From contig NZ_WUTW01000003.1 of assembly GCF_009831215.1 (NCBI RefSeq), positions 249,325-313,324 of the forward strand: a DNA stretch of 64,000 nt, read 5' to 3'. The position numbers and the translations under genes were made by a program. This DNA is from Actinomadura rayongensis (GTDB lineage: Bacteria; Actinomycetota; Actinomycetes; Streptosporangiales; Streptosporangiaceae). Positions 33,831 through 42,268 of the stretch are shown piece by piece; the first letter of the stretch is position 1, and each line of letters opens with the position of its first letter. Under the pieces are notes generated by a model. It did no database searches. It saw only the letters and a program-made list of their open reading frames with translations, and had not been told where the DNA came from.

Positions 33831-33907
33831 GAGGTTGCTCCTCCCGGGGACGGCGTTTATCAAGTGGATCACGATACCGGGATGCGGCCGTTACCGTGGG
33901 TGATGTT

Positions 33908-35410
33908 CTATCGGGTTTCCGTGACCGGTCCGCCGGGCGGGACGATCTTCAGTCCCTTCGGCGCGCCTTCCTCGATGAGGCTTCTCAGCGCCGTCGTGTC
34001 GAGGTGGTCTGCTATGAGGTCGCCCAGTTTGTCGAGCGTCTTTTCTCTGAGCGCGCGGAAGGAGACGTCGGGGGCCGGGACGAACTTCCGGTTCGCCGTT
34101 TTCGCCACGTCTTCGAGGAAGGCGCGGCGGAAAGCGTCGTTCTCCAGCGCGCCGTGCCAGGTCGTCCCCCAGACCGCGCCGCTTCGGCAGCCGTCGAGGA
34201 ACGGTTCGCCCTGGTGTCTGACGATTCCGTGGTGGATCTCGTAGGCCTCCACCTCGTGGCCGTATGCCTCGCCTTTCGGGCGGGCCAGGGTTTTGTGCTG
34301 GTGGAAGGTGACGTCCGCCGGGAGCAGGTTGAGGCCGCTGACCTGGCCTTGCTTGGACTCGACGTCGTCGCGGATCGTCCTGGCGAGCATCTGGTAGCCG
34401 CCGCAGATGCCGAGGACGGGGCGGTTCTGCTTGGCGCGCTTTTCTATTTCGTCCGCCATTCCTCTCTCGCGCAGCCAGGCGAGGTCCTGGACGGTCGCGC
34501 GGCTGCCGGGGAGGACGACCAGGTCGGCGTCGGCCAGGTCGCCGGGGCTCGCCGCGTATCGGACGGCGACGCCCGGTTCGCAGAGGAGCGCGTCCAAATC
34601 GGTGAAGTTGGAAATGCGCGGGAATCTGACGACCGCGACTCTCAACGTTTCCTCGCCGTGCGGAGCTTGGGCGTCTGGGCGGGGGGCCTCCAGGGCGAGG
34701 GTGTCCTCAGAGTCCAGATAGAGGCCGAGTTGCCACGGGAGGACGCCGAGCGTGGGTCGTCCGGTGAGTTTCTTGAGCTGATCCAGTCCCGGTTCGAGGA
34801 GTTCGCGCGCGCCGCGGAATTTGTTGATGACGAAGCCCGCGATGAGCGCCTGATCCTCGGGTTCGAGCAGCGCGACCGTCCCGTAAAGGGAGGCGAACAC
34901 GCCGCCCCGGTCGATGTCGCCGACCACGATGACCGGGATGTCCGCCGCACGGGCCAGGCCCATGTTCACCAGGTCGCCCGCCCGGAGATTGATCTCGGCC
35001 GGGCTGCCGGCGCCTTCGCAGACGACGACGTCGTACTGCGCGCGGAGTTCGGCCAGGCTGTCGTTGACGATCGTCCGCAGCTCGTCCTTGAACGCGCCGT
35101 ACTGCAGCGCGTCCACCTCCGCGACCGGACGGCCCTTCACGACGACCTGGCTGCGGCGGTCGCTGCCCGGCTTGAGCAGGACCGGGTTCATGATCGCTCG
35201 TGGTTCCGTGCCGGCGGCCTGGGCCTGCATGTACTGGGCGCGTCCGATCTCGGCGCCGTCCGCCGTGACCATCGAGTTCAGCGACATGTTCTGCGCCTTG
35301 AACGGCGCCACGCTGACGCCCTGCCGGGCCAGCCAGCGGCAGATGCCCGCGGTGACGACGCTCTTGCCGGCGTCCGAGGTCGTCCCGGCTATAAGGATGG
35401 CACCGCTCAT
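33908..35410 (-). CDS. cobQ: Cobyric acid synthase
   Basis: The 500-aa protein has the N-terminal P-loop IAGTTSDAGKSVVTAG, the synthetase motifs PFKAQNMSLNS and VCEGAGSPAEINL, and a C-terminal glutamine amidotransferase with the nucleophile in VLGICGGYQMLA. It amidates the b, d, e and g side chains of adenosylcobyrinic acid a,c-diamide. Length and motifs are complete. Its ATG overlaps the cobD stop codon by four bases. It is in a second B12 operon about 27 kb from the first, and no riboswitch was seen upstream of this operon. Confidence 0.96.
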   Translation of the reverse strand: MSGAILIAGTTSDAGKSVVTAGICRWLARQGVSVAPFKAQNMSLNSMVTADGAEIGRAQYMQAQAAGTEPRAIMNPVLLKPGSDRRSQVVVKGRPVAEVDALQYGAFKDELRTIVNDSLAELRAQYDVVVCEGAGSPAEINLRAGDLVNMGLARAADIPVIVVGDIDRGGVFASLYGTVALLEPEDQALIAGFVINKFRGARELLEPGLDQLKKLTGRPTLGVLPWQLGLYLDSEDTLALEAPRPDAQAPHGEETLRVAVVRFPRISNFTDLDALLCEPGVAVRYAASPGDLADADLVVLPGSRATVQDLAWLRERGMADEIEKRAKQNRPVLGICGGYQMLARTIRDDVESKQGQVSGLNLLPADVTFHQHKTLARPKGEAYGHEVEAYEIHHGIVRHQGEPFLDGCRSGAVWGTTWHGALENDAFRRAFLEDVAKTANRKFVPAPDVSFRALREKTLDKLGDLIADHLDTTALRSLIEEGAPKGLKIVPPGGPVTETR

Positions 35411-36321
35411 CTACCGCTCCCGTTCGCCGCCAGCGCGGCGGCCAGCGCCGCGACGGCCGTGACAATCGCCGACAGCCTGGTCGCACGCCGGATGTCGCTC
35501 GTCTCCGGCGGCCTGCCGTCACCCAATTCGGGCCGCTGCTCTTTCCGTCCGTGGTAGACGTTCGCGCCGCCGAGCCTGACGCCGAGGGCGCCCGCGAACG
35601 CGGCTTCGCACCGTCCGGCGTTGGGACTGGGGTGCTTGCCCCCGTCCCTGCGGAGGACGCGCCAGGCACGCGGGGCGCAGGCGACGGTAATCGCGGCGGT
35701 GACCCGTGCGGGGACCCAGTTCAGGACGTCGTCCAGCCGCGCAGACGCCCAGCCAAACTGCTCGTACCGCTCATTGCGATACCCGACCATCGCGTCGAGC
35801 GTGTTGGCGGCGCGATAGGCGAGCAGCCCCGGGACGCCCGCCACCGCGCCCCACACGAGCGGGGCGATGGCCGCGTCGGACGTGTTCTCGGCGATGGACT
35901 CGACGGTGGCCCGGGCGAGCCCGCCTTCGTCCAGATGACTCGGATCGCGCGCACAGAGATGCCCGAGCCTGTTCCGCGCCGCCTCAATATCGTCACGCTC
36001 CAGATATCCGGCCATGACCCGCCCTTCGCGGGCGAGCGACGTACCGCCCAGCACTGCCCAGGTAGCCAGCGCCGTGACGGCGGCCTCAGCCGTGCCGCCG
36101 TGTGCCCTGCGCTCGACCGCGTACCCGGCGGCTGCCGCCCCTCCAACGAGCGTCGCCGTATAGATGACCCCGTTGAGCTTCCGATCCGCATAAAGCCTGT
36201 CTTCCAGAGCTTTCGCAGCACGCCCGAAGGCGGCGACCGGATGCCCCCTCCGGGGATCACCGAACGCGGCGTCAAGCGCGACGCCCACCAGCAACCCGGC
36301 GGCCCTAGACGAGATGCGCAT
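35407..36321 (-). CDS. cobD: Adenosylcobinamide-phosphate synthase (CbiB/CobD membrane protein)
   Basis: The 304-aa protein starts at ATG 36321 behind GGGAGGATCTTG. It has several membrane segments and the family motifs LLVGVALDAAFGDPRRGHPV, ATVESIAENTSDAAIAPLVW, AANTLDAMVGYRN and GRCEAAFAGALGVRLGG. It attaches the aminopropanol arm to adenosylcobyric acid at the membrane. It overlaps the upstream phosphotransferase gene by 17 bases and cobQ by four, so the three are co-transcribed. Confidence 0.95.
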   Translation of the reverse strand: MRISSRAAGLLVGVALDAAFGDPRRGHPVAAFGRAAKALEDRLYADRKLNGVIYTATLVGGAAAAGYAVERRAHGGTAEAAVTALATWAVLGGTSLAREGRVMAGYLERDDIEAARNRLGHLCARDPSHLDEGGLARATVESIAENTSDAAIAPLVWGAVAGVPGLLAYRAANTLDAMVGYRNERYEQFGWASARLDDVLNWVPARVTAAITVACAPRAWRVLRRDGGKHPSPNAGRCEAAFAGALGVRLGGANVYHGRKEQRPELGDGRPPETSDIRRATRLSAIVTAVAALAAALAANGSGR

Positions 36322-37102
36322 CAAGATCCTCCCAGTGGAGGTCGAGCCAGTCCTGAGCACGCCGGATGCGCTCCCCGGCACCGCCGTCCCACATGCGCGC
36401 CCACCCACCGCCAAGCCGCTCCGCACGCCGCCGCATAGCCGCATAAGACCGCTCGAACCGAGCCCTGGCCAGCGGCAACACACCTCGCCGATCGTCCCGC
36501 CCAAGCCCATAGGCATCACAGAACAGCCGAAGCCGCCGCCCAGCATCAACGTCATAGAGAACGGCGTCACGATCAGCCGGATCAGCAAGCGGCGCCCAGT
36601 GCCGAGCAGCCGTGACAACGTCATAGAGCCGCGTGGTGGGCCGAGCAAGATCAAAATCGATCAACGCCACCGGCACCCCGTCCCGGAACACGACGTTCTC
36701 CGGAGTCACATCACAGTGCCCGACAAGCTCAGGAGGACCATCCGCGTTGGACGCGTCCAGCTCATCCCAGACAGCATCATCAGGCGGCCGGTACGCAGCA
36801 ACGGCATCGTGGTACCGCCGCAACAGCCCGGCAACCCCCCGAACCGCAGACTCGTCCACCGCATAAGCAGGCAACGGCCGATGCGGAACATCCCCGTCCA
36901 CCCACCCCAACACCTCACGCCCCAGCCCATCAACCCCGAGCACCCGAGGCACCCCATCAAACCCGGAACGCTCCAGAAACCTCAACAGCCCATGAACCGC
37001 CGCAGTATGCGCCCCCACAGGCCGCCGCACCGTGTCCCCGACCCGCACCACGCCTTCCGTGACGTCACCCCCGGAAAGCGGCACCTCACCGTCCACCGCC
37101 AC
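36305..37102 (-). CDS. Aminoglycoside phosphotransferase (APH)-fold kinase
   Basis: The 265-aa protein is read from GTG 37102; no strong ribosome-binding site is visible. It has the APH-family active site: ELVGHCDVTPENVVF (HxDxxxxN catalytic loop) and ALIDFDLARPTTRLYDV (DFD metal site). The family phosphorylates hydroxyls of antibiotics or metabolites. The gene overlaps cobD and is co-directional with cobD-cobQ; a metabolic role, such as a kinase for a B12 precursor, would be speculation. The coding strand is G/T-rich, unlike most genes here. Confidence 0.88.
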   Translation of the reverse strand: MAVDGEVPLSGGDVTEGVVRVGDTVRRPVGAHTAAVHGLLRFLERSGFDGVPRVLGVDGLGREVLGWVDGDVPHRPLPAYAVDESAVRGVAGLLRRYHDAVAAYRPPDDAVWDELDASNADGPPELVGHCDVTPENVVFRDGVPVALIDFDLARPTTRLYDVVTAARHWAPLADPADRDAVLYDVDAGRRLRLFCDAYGLGRDDRRGVLPLARARFERSYAAMRRRAERLGGGWARMWDGGAGERIRRAQDWLDLHWEDLDAHLV

Positions 37103-37212
37103 AGGGATAGACGATAAGACCAAACAACGACCGCACCGACCACGCAAAACCAGTGTGGAGCCCGGCCACGCCCGGCCCTACACTGTGACCCGGTGCCCAC
37201 TTGGACACCGAA

Positions 37213-37286
37213 GCGCCCGTAGCTCAGCTGGATAGAGCACCGGTCTTCTAAACCGACGGTCGCGGGTTCGAATCCTGCCGGGCGCG
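37213..37286 (+). tRNA. tRNA-Arg (anticodon TCT)
   Basis: The 74-nt sequence folds as a standard tRNA. The acceptor arm pairs GCGCCCG with CGGGCGC, the D arm is GCTCAGCTGGATAGAGC, and the anticodon loop CTTCTAA carries TCT. The T arm is GCGGG-TTCGAAT-CCTGC (one non-canonical pair). The top pair of the anticodon stem is mismatched. CCA is not encoded. It reads arginine AGA codons, which are rare in this genome. Its 3' part has imperfect echoes at 37963-38008 and 49840-49860. Confidence 0.96.
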
Positions 37287-37516
37287 CTCTAAGATCCCCG
37301 TAAGTTGCCCCCTGACCAGCCCGAACACCTCACCCGGGCGCGCAGCCGGACACCGCCTCCGACAGCCGGAACGCCCGCTTCACGGAGTACACGCGGAATG
37401 ATCCCGCCCGCATCCGCGCAGGTCGAGCCCACAAACCAACGAGACCCCGGACGGTTCCGGCCCCTCTGGCAACGTGGCGATCTTCACGCGGCCAACGCGC
37501 AGCAACGGCACGCCGG

Positions 37517-37909
37517 TCAGTCCGACGGACCAGGGCCCAAGACGGTGTACTCCTCCAGCCGCATATGCATCTGGGAGGGGCGCATCCAAGGAGTCCAAGG
37601 AGTCCAAGGATCGCCGTACTCGATCGTGGTGCGCTCAACCTGCTCCAGCCCAGTGGGCGTGAGCCGGTAGAGCATGCCGGACACAGCCGCAGGCGTGAAG
37701 CGACTCGCCCGCAGGACGACATGCCCGCCCCTCAGATGCGGGCACAACCGCACCGAGCGTTCGACGCACCCGGGGCACAGCGGAGGCTGAGCGGTCAGAA
37801 CGGGCGCGGGCCAGGGACCTTCGGCATCCTGATACTCCCGCGCCGAAAGCACCCAGACCGCGTCCTCCCGGCAAGGCTTCCCACAGACCTGGCACAGCAG
37901 CTTGCGCAT
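37517..37909 (-). CDS. Zinc-ribbon protein of unknown function, typical of actinomycete accessory regions
   Basis: The 130-aa protein is read from ATG 37909 (MRKLLCQVCGKPC). It has two Cys pairs, CQVC near the start and CPGC about 45 residues later, fitting a structural zinc site. A segment DPWTPWTPWMRP is encoded by a triplicated 9-bp unit (AAGGAGTCC at about 37586-37615 on the + strand). Similar proteins are common next to mobile elements and XRE regulators in Streptomyces and relatives. It stands alone 230 bp downstream of tRNA-Arg. Function is unknown. Confidence 0.7.
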   Translation of the reverse strand: MRKLLCQVCGKPCREDAVWVLSAREYQDAEGPWPAPVLTAQPPLCPGCVERSVRLCPHLRGGHVVLRASRFTPAAVSGMLYRLTPTGLEQVERTTIEYGDPWTPWTPWMRPSQMHMRLEEYTVLGPGPSD

Positions 37910-37962
37910 CGCGAGCCGCTGCCGCAAGTAGTGGAGAATTGGCGAATCGGGCTAGGAGACGA

Positions 37963-38008
37963 AGGTTCTCTAACCCAATGGCTAGAAGTTCGGCTCCCAC
38001 CGGGCGCG
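37963..38008 (+). other. Degenerate copy of the 3' part of tRNA-Arg
   Basis: These 46 bases align without gaps to the anticodon-loop-to-3'-end part of the tRNA at 37241-37286, with 30 of 46 identical, including TCTAA, TTCG, CCGGGCGCG and partial similarity beyond the end. The upstream part cannot be folded into a convincing tRNA. It may be a decayed tRNA or an old attachment-site duplication. Confidence 0.4.
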
Positions 38009-38162
38009 ATTAAAGACCAGGCAGCTGGGTTTTGGCCAAGCCCGAACACTGCTAGCGCGGTTGCGCAGACAGAACTTTCAAACCATGGACGCGTTCGCAA
38101 TCGCATCCGCACAGGTCCGACCCGCAGGACGGCTTGCTCTGGGCTGGGGAGCAGCCATGCGC

Positions 38163-39578
38163 TTACGCGGTGGCGTGGGGGTGGGCGGCAAAGCGGGATT
38201 GTAGGTCGCGGTCTAGTTCGGGGAAGTCTCGGTCTTTGGTTTCGGGGACGAAACGGGTGGTGAACAGGAGGCCTAGAGCGGCGATTGCTGCGAAGATCCA
38301 GAAGGTTTCGCCTTGGCCGATGGCGTTGGCTATGGGGAGGAAGACCAGGCTTACGGCGAAGTTGGCTGCCCAGTTCGTGGCTGTGCAGGCGGCTGAGCCT
38401 GTTGCGCGGGATGACGGGGGGAAGATCTCGCCTATGAGGGTCCAGAAGACTGGGCCTACGCCGCCTGCGTAGCCGGCGATGTAGAGGACCATGGCTAGGA
38501 GTGTTAGGACGGACGGCCAGTCTGCGATGAAGGCCAGGCCCAGCAGGGTCATCATGACGGTCATTACCGCGAACGAGACGAGCAGGAGTTCTCTGCGGCC
38601 CAGGCGGTCGATCAGGCGGATCGCCAGGATGGTCATCGCTAGGTTGATGACGCCGATCGCGATTGAGTAGACGATCGAGTTCGATGCGGTCAGGCCGGTC
38701 TTCTCGATGATCGTTGGGGCGTAGTAGATGATCGTGTTGACGCCGCTGAGCTGTTGTGCGGCGGCTAGGACCAGGCCGACGATCAGGGCGGGGCGGACGT
38801 GGGGCGTCAGCAGGGAGCGCCAGCCTGTTTCGGACGGGTTTTGTGCGCGCTGCTCGTCGCGGTGTTCGATCAGCCGGTTCGCGGTGGCGTCGTCGCTGAC
38901 GCCGGCTATCACTGCGTGCGCTTGTTTGCGGCGGTTGTGGGAGAGCAGCCATTCGGGTGACTCGGGCAGCACCCAGAGCGCGGAGATGACCATGACCAGG
39001 GCGGGTATTGCGCCTATTGCGATCATTGCGCGCCAGTTGCCGCCGCCGGCGAAGGCCAGGTTGACGAGGTAGGCGATCAGGATTCCGATCGTGATGAGCA
39101 TCTGGTTGAGGGTGAGGAGACGGCCTCGGATCTCTTTTGGTGCGATCTCCGAGAGGTATGGCGGGACGGTTGCCGATGCTGCTCCTACCGCCAGGCCGAG
39201 GACTAGGCGCGCCGCTAGCAACATTCCGTAACCCGTCGACAGGACTGCGATGGCCGTGCCTACTAGGAAGACGGCTCCTTCCAGGCAGAAGATCCAGCGG
39301 CGTCCTATGCGGTCGGCTAGTCGTCCGGATGCTAGTGCGCCTGCCATCGCGCCTAGGACCAGCACGCTTACGACGCTGCCTTGCTGGAACGAGTTCAGGT
39401 GGAAGTCTGTCCTGATGTAGAGGAGTGCGCCGGAGATTACGCCGGTGTCGAAGCCGAACAGGAAGCCGCCTACCGCGATCAGTACGGCGTGCCGCCAGAT
39501 CTTGCGGCGGCCTCGGCCCGTGATCGCGGCTAGTACTCCCCCATCGATCGGTGCGCTGGAGTAGCCCTGCAATGTCAC
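38163..39578 (-). CDS. MFS sugar porter (SP family)
   Basis: The 471-aa protein starts at GTG 39578 behind GAGGAGGAC. It has 12 membrane segments and the SP-family signatures GGFLFGFDTGVISGALLYI in TM1, GRLADRIGRRW, PESPEWLL, the sugar-binding QQLSGVNTIIYYAP, and PETKDRDFPELD near the C-terminus. It resembles inositol/xylose/galactose proton symporters. It lies 22 bp downstream of a glucose-dehydrogenase-like gene, so uptake and oxidation of a sugar may be linked. Codon use is less G/C-extreme than neighbouring genes (CCT, CTA and GCT appear often). Confidence 0.93.
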   Translation of the reverse strand: MTLQGYSSAPIDGGVLAAITGRGRRKIWRHAVLIAVGGFLFGFDTGVISGALLYIRTDFHLNSFQQGSVVSVLVLGAMAGALASGRLADRIGRRWIFCLEGAVFLVGTAIAVLSTGYGMLLAARLVLGLAVGAASATVPPYLSEIAPKEIRGRLLTLNQMLITIGILIAYLVNLAFAGGGNWRAMIAIGAIPALVMVISALWVLPESPEWLLSHNRRKQAHAVIAGVSDDATANRLIEHRDEQRAQNPSETGWRSLLTPHVRPALIVGLVLAAAQQLSGVNTIIYYAPTIIEKTGLTASNSIVYSIAIGVINLAMTILAIRLIDRLGRRELLLVSFAVMTVMMTLLGLAFIADWPSVLTLLAMVLYIAGYAGGVGPVFWTLIGEIFPPSSRATGSAACTATNWAANFAVSLVFLPIANAIGQGETFWIFAAIAALGLLFTTRFVPETKDRDFPELDRDLQSRFAAHPHATA

Positions 39579-39600
39579 GTCCTCCTCGGGTACGCGGACG

Positions 39601-40650
39601 TTACGACCGCAGGTCTACGACGACCTTGATGTCGTCGGGCTTGCGGTTCAGGCCGTCCGCGAATGCATTCATCGGGACGCGTCGGGTGATCAGGCGGTCA
39701 AGCCAGCCGGCGTCGGCCTTGGCCAGTGCGTCGGCTGCCTGCTGGAAATTGCGGCGTGCAGCGTTGACTGAGCCGAAGATGACCGTGTTGTCCAGGACGA
39801 GGCCCTTGTTGATCGCGTCTGCGGGGACGGGGACCTTTCGTTGCCCTGATGAGATGCCGGTCAGGCAGATCACCGCGTCCGGGGCGACTATCTCGGTGAG
39901 CTGGAAGAGCAGCGGGCCGTGTCCGGTGCACTCGATGACGACGTCGGGGCGGATGCCGATGTCGCGCACGTCCGTGGTATGGAACGTTCCGCCCAGGTCT
40001 TGGACCAGCGTGCGCTTCGCCGGGCTCTCCTTGTTGTCCACGACGTGGACCTCCAGGCCGCGCTGGACTGCCATCAGGGCTGCGAAGAGTCCGATCGTGC
40101 CTGCGCCGGTCACGAGGGCGACCTCGGGGCGCCATGAGGAGCGTGTGAGGAACCGGTCGGTCTGCTCCCACGCCTTGGCGATTACCGTGGCAGGTTCTAG
40201 CAGGACGCCATTGTCCCCGAGTGCTGGGTTCAGCTTGACGGCGTAGCGATCTTCGGTGAGCCATAGTTGGGCGCCGAAGCCGTCCAGCTCTTTGATGCCG
40301 CGTTCGGTGTAGCCGCCGTTGCGGCAGAAGTCCGCCTCGTCGTGGGCGCACGGGATGCAGGGCACCGGGTCGGGGCGGCGCACGACGCCGACGACTAGGT
40401 CGCCTTCCGCGAATCCGCTGGTGGGGTCTGCTGAGATGACCGTGCCCAGCGACTCGTGTCCGATGATCAGCCGGTCGCTGCCCGGTGGCGTCCAGCCGTA
40501 GCCGTCGCTTTCGACGATGTCGTTGTCCGTGCCGCAGATGCCGAGCAGCCGTCCCTCCACCAGCAGGTCGCCCGGGCCGGGGACGGGATCGGGCCGTTCC
40601 TCCACCCGGACCAGGTCGGGACGTCCGGGGACCACGGTCAGCGCCTTCAT
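39601..40650 (-). CDS. Glucose 1-dehydrogenase-like zinc alcohol dehydrogenase
   Basis: The 349-aa protein is a medium-chain dehydrogenase. The catalytic zinc site is LGICGTDNDI and IGHESLGTV; a structural-zinc region is PCIPCAHDEADFC. The nucleotide-binding motif GAGTIGLFAALMA and a C-terminal NVNAARR-like segment (FGSVNAARRNFQQAADAL) are typical of the archaeal-type glucose dehydrogenases with a Glu_dehyd_C domain. It likely oxidises an aldose with NAD(P). It is the first gene of an operon with the sugar porter. Confidence 0.9.
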   Translation of the reverse strand: MKALTVVPGRPDLVRVEERPDPVPGPGDLLVEGRLLGICGTDNDIVESDGYGWTPPGSDRLIIGHESLGTVISADPTSGFAEGDLVVGVVRRPDPVPCIPCAHDEADFCRNGGYTERGIKELDGFGAQLWLTEDRYAVKLNPALGDNGVLLEPATVIAKAWEQTDRFLTRSSWRPEVALVTGAGTIGLFAALMAVQRGLEVHVVDNKESPAKRTLVQDLGGTFHTTDVRDIGIRPDVVIECTGHGPLLFQLTEIVAPDAVICLTGISSGQRKVPVPADAINKGLVLDNTVIFGSVNAARRNFQQAADALAKADAGWLDRLITRRVPMNAFADGLNRKPDDIKVVVDLRS

Positions 40651-41044
40651 CTGTGTCGTCTCCTCGCCGCCGACGCACGCTCTGGACAGTGCTGCCCTGC
40701 GGCCCGCCGCACCACACGCCCCGTTGACCGATCACGGACCAACCTTGGACATTCGGTGAAATGAGGTTCTACCGACACCGGGCTGAGTGCGTTGTGAGGT
40801 GGTGCACCGCACCCTCTGAAACCACTGGGCCCAGCGACCCACATGAGGGGCACCGGAAAACTTGCGCCATGGCAACGCGTCCATTACGCGGACGACCTCG
40901 TCGACCGAGCACCAATCGGCTACGTGATGCTGCAGATAGAAGTACGGGCGGGAGAAGGCTGAATTCTACTGAACCAACGCTTGCGGACTCAATCCTGCCG
41001 CGTGTTCAGGCTGCCGGTACGTCTCCGAACGTGTAGTCCGCCGT
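40651..41044. other. 394-bp intergenic region without a recognised gene
   Basis: This gap separates the sugar operon start (leftward) from the end of the helicase operon. It must hold the glucose-dehydrogenase promoter; on the minus strand a TTGGTC-like hexamer lies near 40740, but no confident promoter pair was found. Short open frames lack ribosome-binding sites or domains. Composition is less GC-rich than coding DNA. Confidence 0.5.
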
Positions 41045-42265
41045 TCACAACCGATCCAGATGTGCTACGAGGTCCTGGTTTCCGGACGTGGCGGCAAGCG
41101 CGCGAAGTTCGGGCAGACTGATCTCGCCGAGGCCGAGCTGACGCCCGATCCGCCCAGCGTGGTGGGCGACATCATCCCGTCCGGCTCGCAGGCGCGCGGT
41201 GAGGTAGGAGTCCACCCGTTTGAGGAGGGCATCGCGACGGACCCGTTCATCGGCGCACCAGACGTGAAAGAAGTCGTTGCCCAGAACGACGAACGATCCG
41301 AGTTTGCTCAGCGGTACCTGACCTCGGGCGCCGTTCGCCTGGAAGCACCGGGCCGGGAAAGTCACGCGGAGCGTTCCGTCATCGAGCCGGATCGGACGCA
41401 GGTCGGCGAGGCCGCGATTACGCAGATATTCCTGAGTCTTCCTCTCGTCCCGGCCACCGCGCGCATCCGCTTCTTCGTTCTCCAAGACGACAACGACCTC
41501 GCGACTGCCTTCACATATCGCCGTGACGTCGTCATCGGCCGTGTCGCCCGCCCGGGTGTAGGCGAAACAGCGGGTCCGGCCGCCGGGTTCGACCGCCCGT
41601 ACGGCGAAGATCGGCAGGTACACGGTTTCGGGCTCGCCGGCGAGTACCGGCATGTCGACGCGCTCCGGCAGATTGAACCGGTCGCGTTCGGCCAGGCCGG
41701 CGAGTTCGGCGAGAGCGGCCATCCGAAACGGGCGCTCGCCGGAAAGAACGGAGAACTTCGGTCCGTCGCGACGCTTCGCCTGGTCGAGGGCCTCCTTCAA
41801 CGAGAGGAGCATGACAGTCGACGGGTCGTAATACGGCCGCGTCAGCGGCCGCGAGGCGAACGCGTCGAAGTAAAGCCTGCGGCGGTCGTGCCGCTCGACC
41901 GTGTAACGCACCCGGTCGCGGACGGACCTGTGCCCGATGTCGGTGAGCGTGACGCGGCCGTCCGACGCAATGGTGACGTGGCCGAGCTTCACCAGGACCC
42001 TGAGCGCCCGGTCGACGAGGGTTTCGTCCAGCGAGAAGAAGCGGGCCAGATCGGCCGCGTTGTCCAGGCCGCCCTCGGCGATCCCCCGTTCCAGGTAGCG
42101 GTCGATCAGGTCATACGGCTGGCCGTCAGTGATGGTCGCCTCGACCTCCACGCTCCAGACGGGCAGAAGCAGCGGGATGATGCGCGTAGGCGTTGCCCCC
42201 CGCGCGTACGCCGCGTCTTCGAGGGCGCGCTGCTCCGGATAAGGGATCAGCCTTTTGGCGGGCAT
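41045..42265 (-). CDS. Unknown 406-aa protein with a winged-helix-like segment, helicase-associated
   Basis: The protein starts at ATG 42265, three bases after the helicase stop codon, and is the last gene of the operon. Residues 60-120 (AADLARFFSLDETLVDRALR, VLVKLGHVTIASDGRVTLTD) look like a winged helix. The middle holds LLSLKEALDQAKRRDGP and a YLPIFAVRAVEPGG strand-rich part, then VVVVLENEEADARGGRDERK. The C-terminus is helical. No nuclease or NTPase motif is obvious. I do not recognise the family. Co-translation with the SF1 helicase suggests a partner that binds nucleic acid or recognises a target. Confidence 0.8.
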   Translation of the reverse strand: MPAKRLIPYPEQRALEDAAYARGATPTRIIPLLLPVWSVEVEATITDGQPYDLIDRYLERGIAEGGLDNAADLARFFSLDETLVDRALRVLVKLGHVTIASDGRVTLTDIGHRSVRDRVRYTVERHDRRRLYFDAFASRPLTRPYYDPSTVMLLSLKEALDQAKRRDGPKFSVLSGERPFRMAALAELAGLAERDRFNLPERVDMPVLAGEPETVYLPIFAVRAVEPGGRTRCFAYTRAGDTADDDVTAICEGSREVVVVLENEEADARGGRDERKTQEYLRNRGLADLRPIRLDDGTLRVTFPARCFQANGARGQVPLSKLGSFVVLGNDFFHVWCADERVRRDALLKRVDSYLTARLRAGRDDVAHHAGRIGRQLGLGEISLPELRALAATSGNQDLVAHLDRL

Positions 42266-42268
42266 GAC

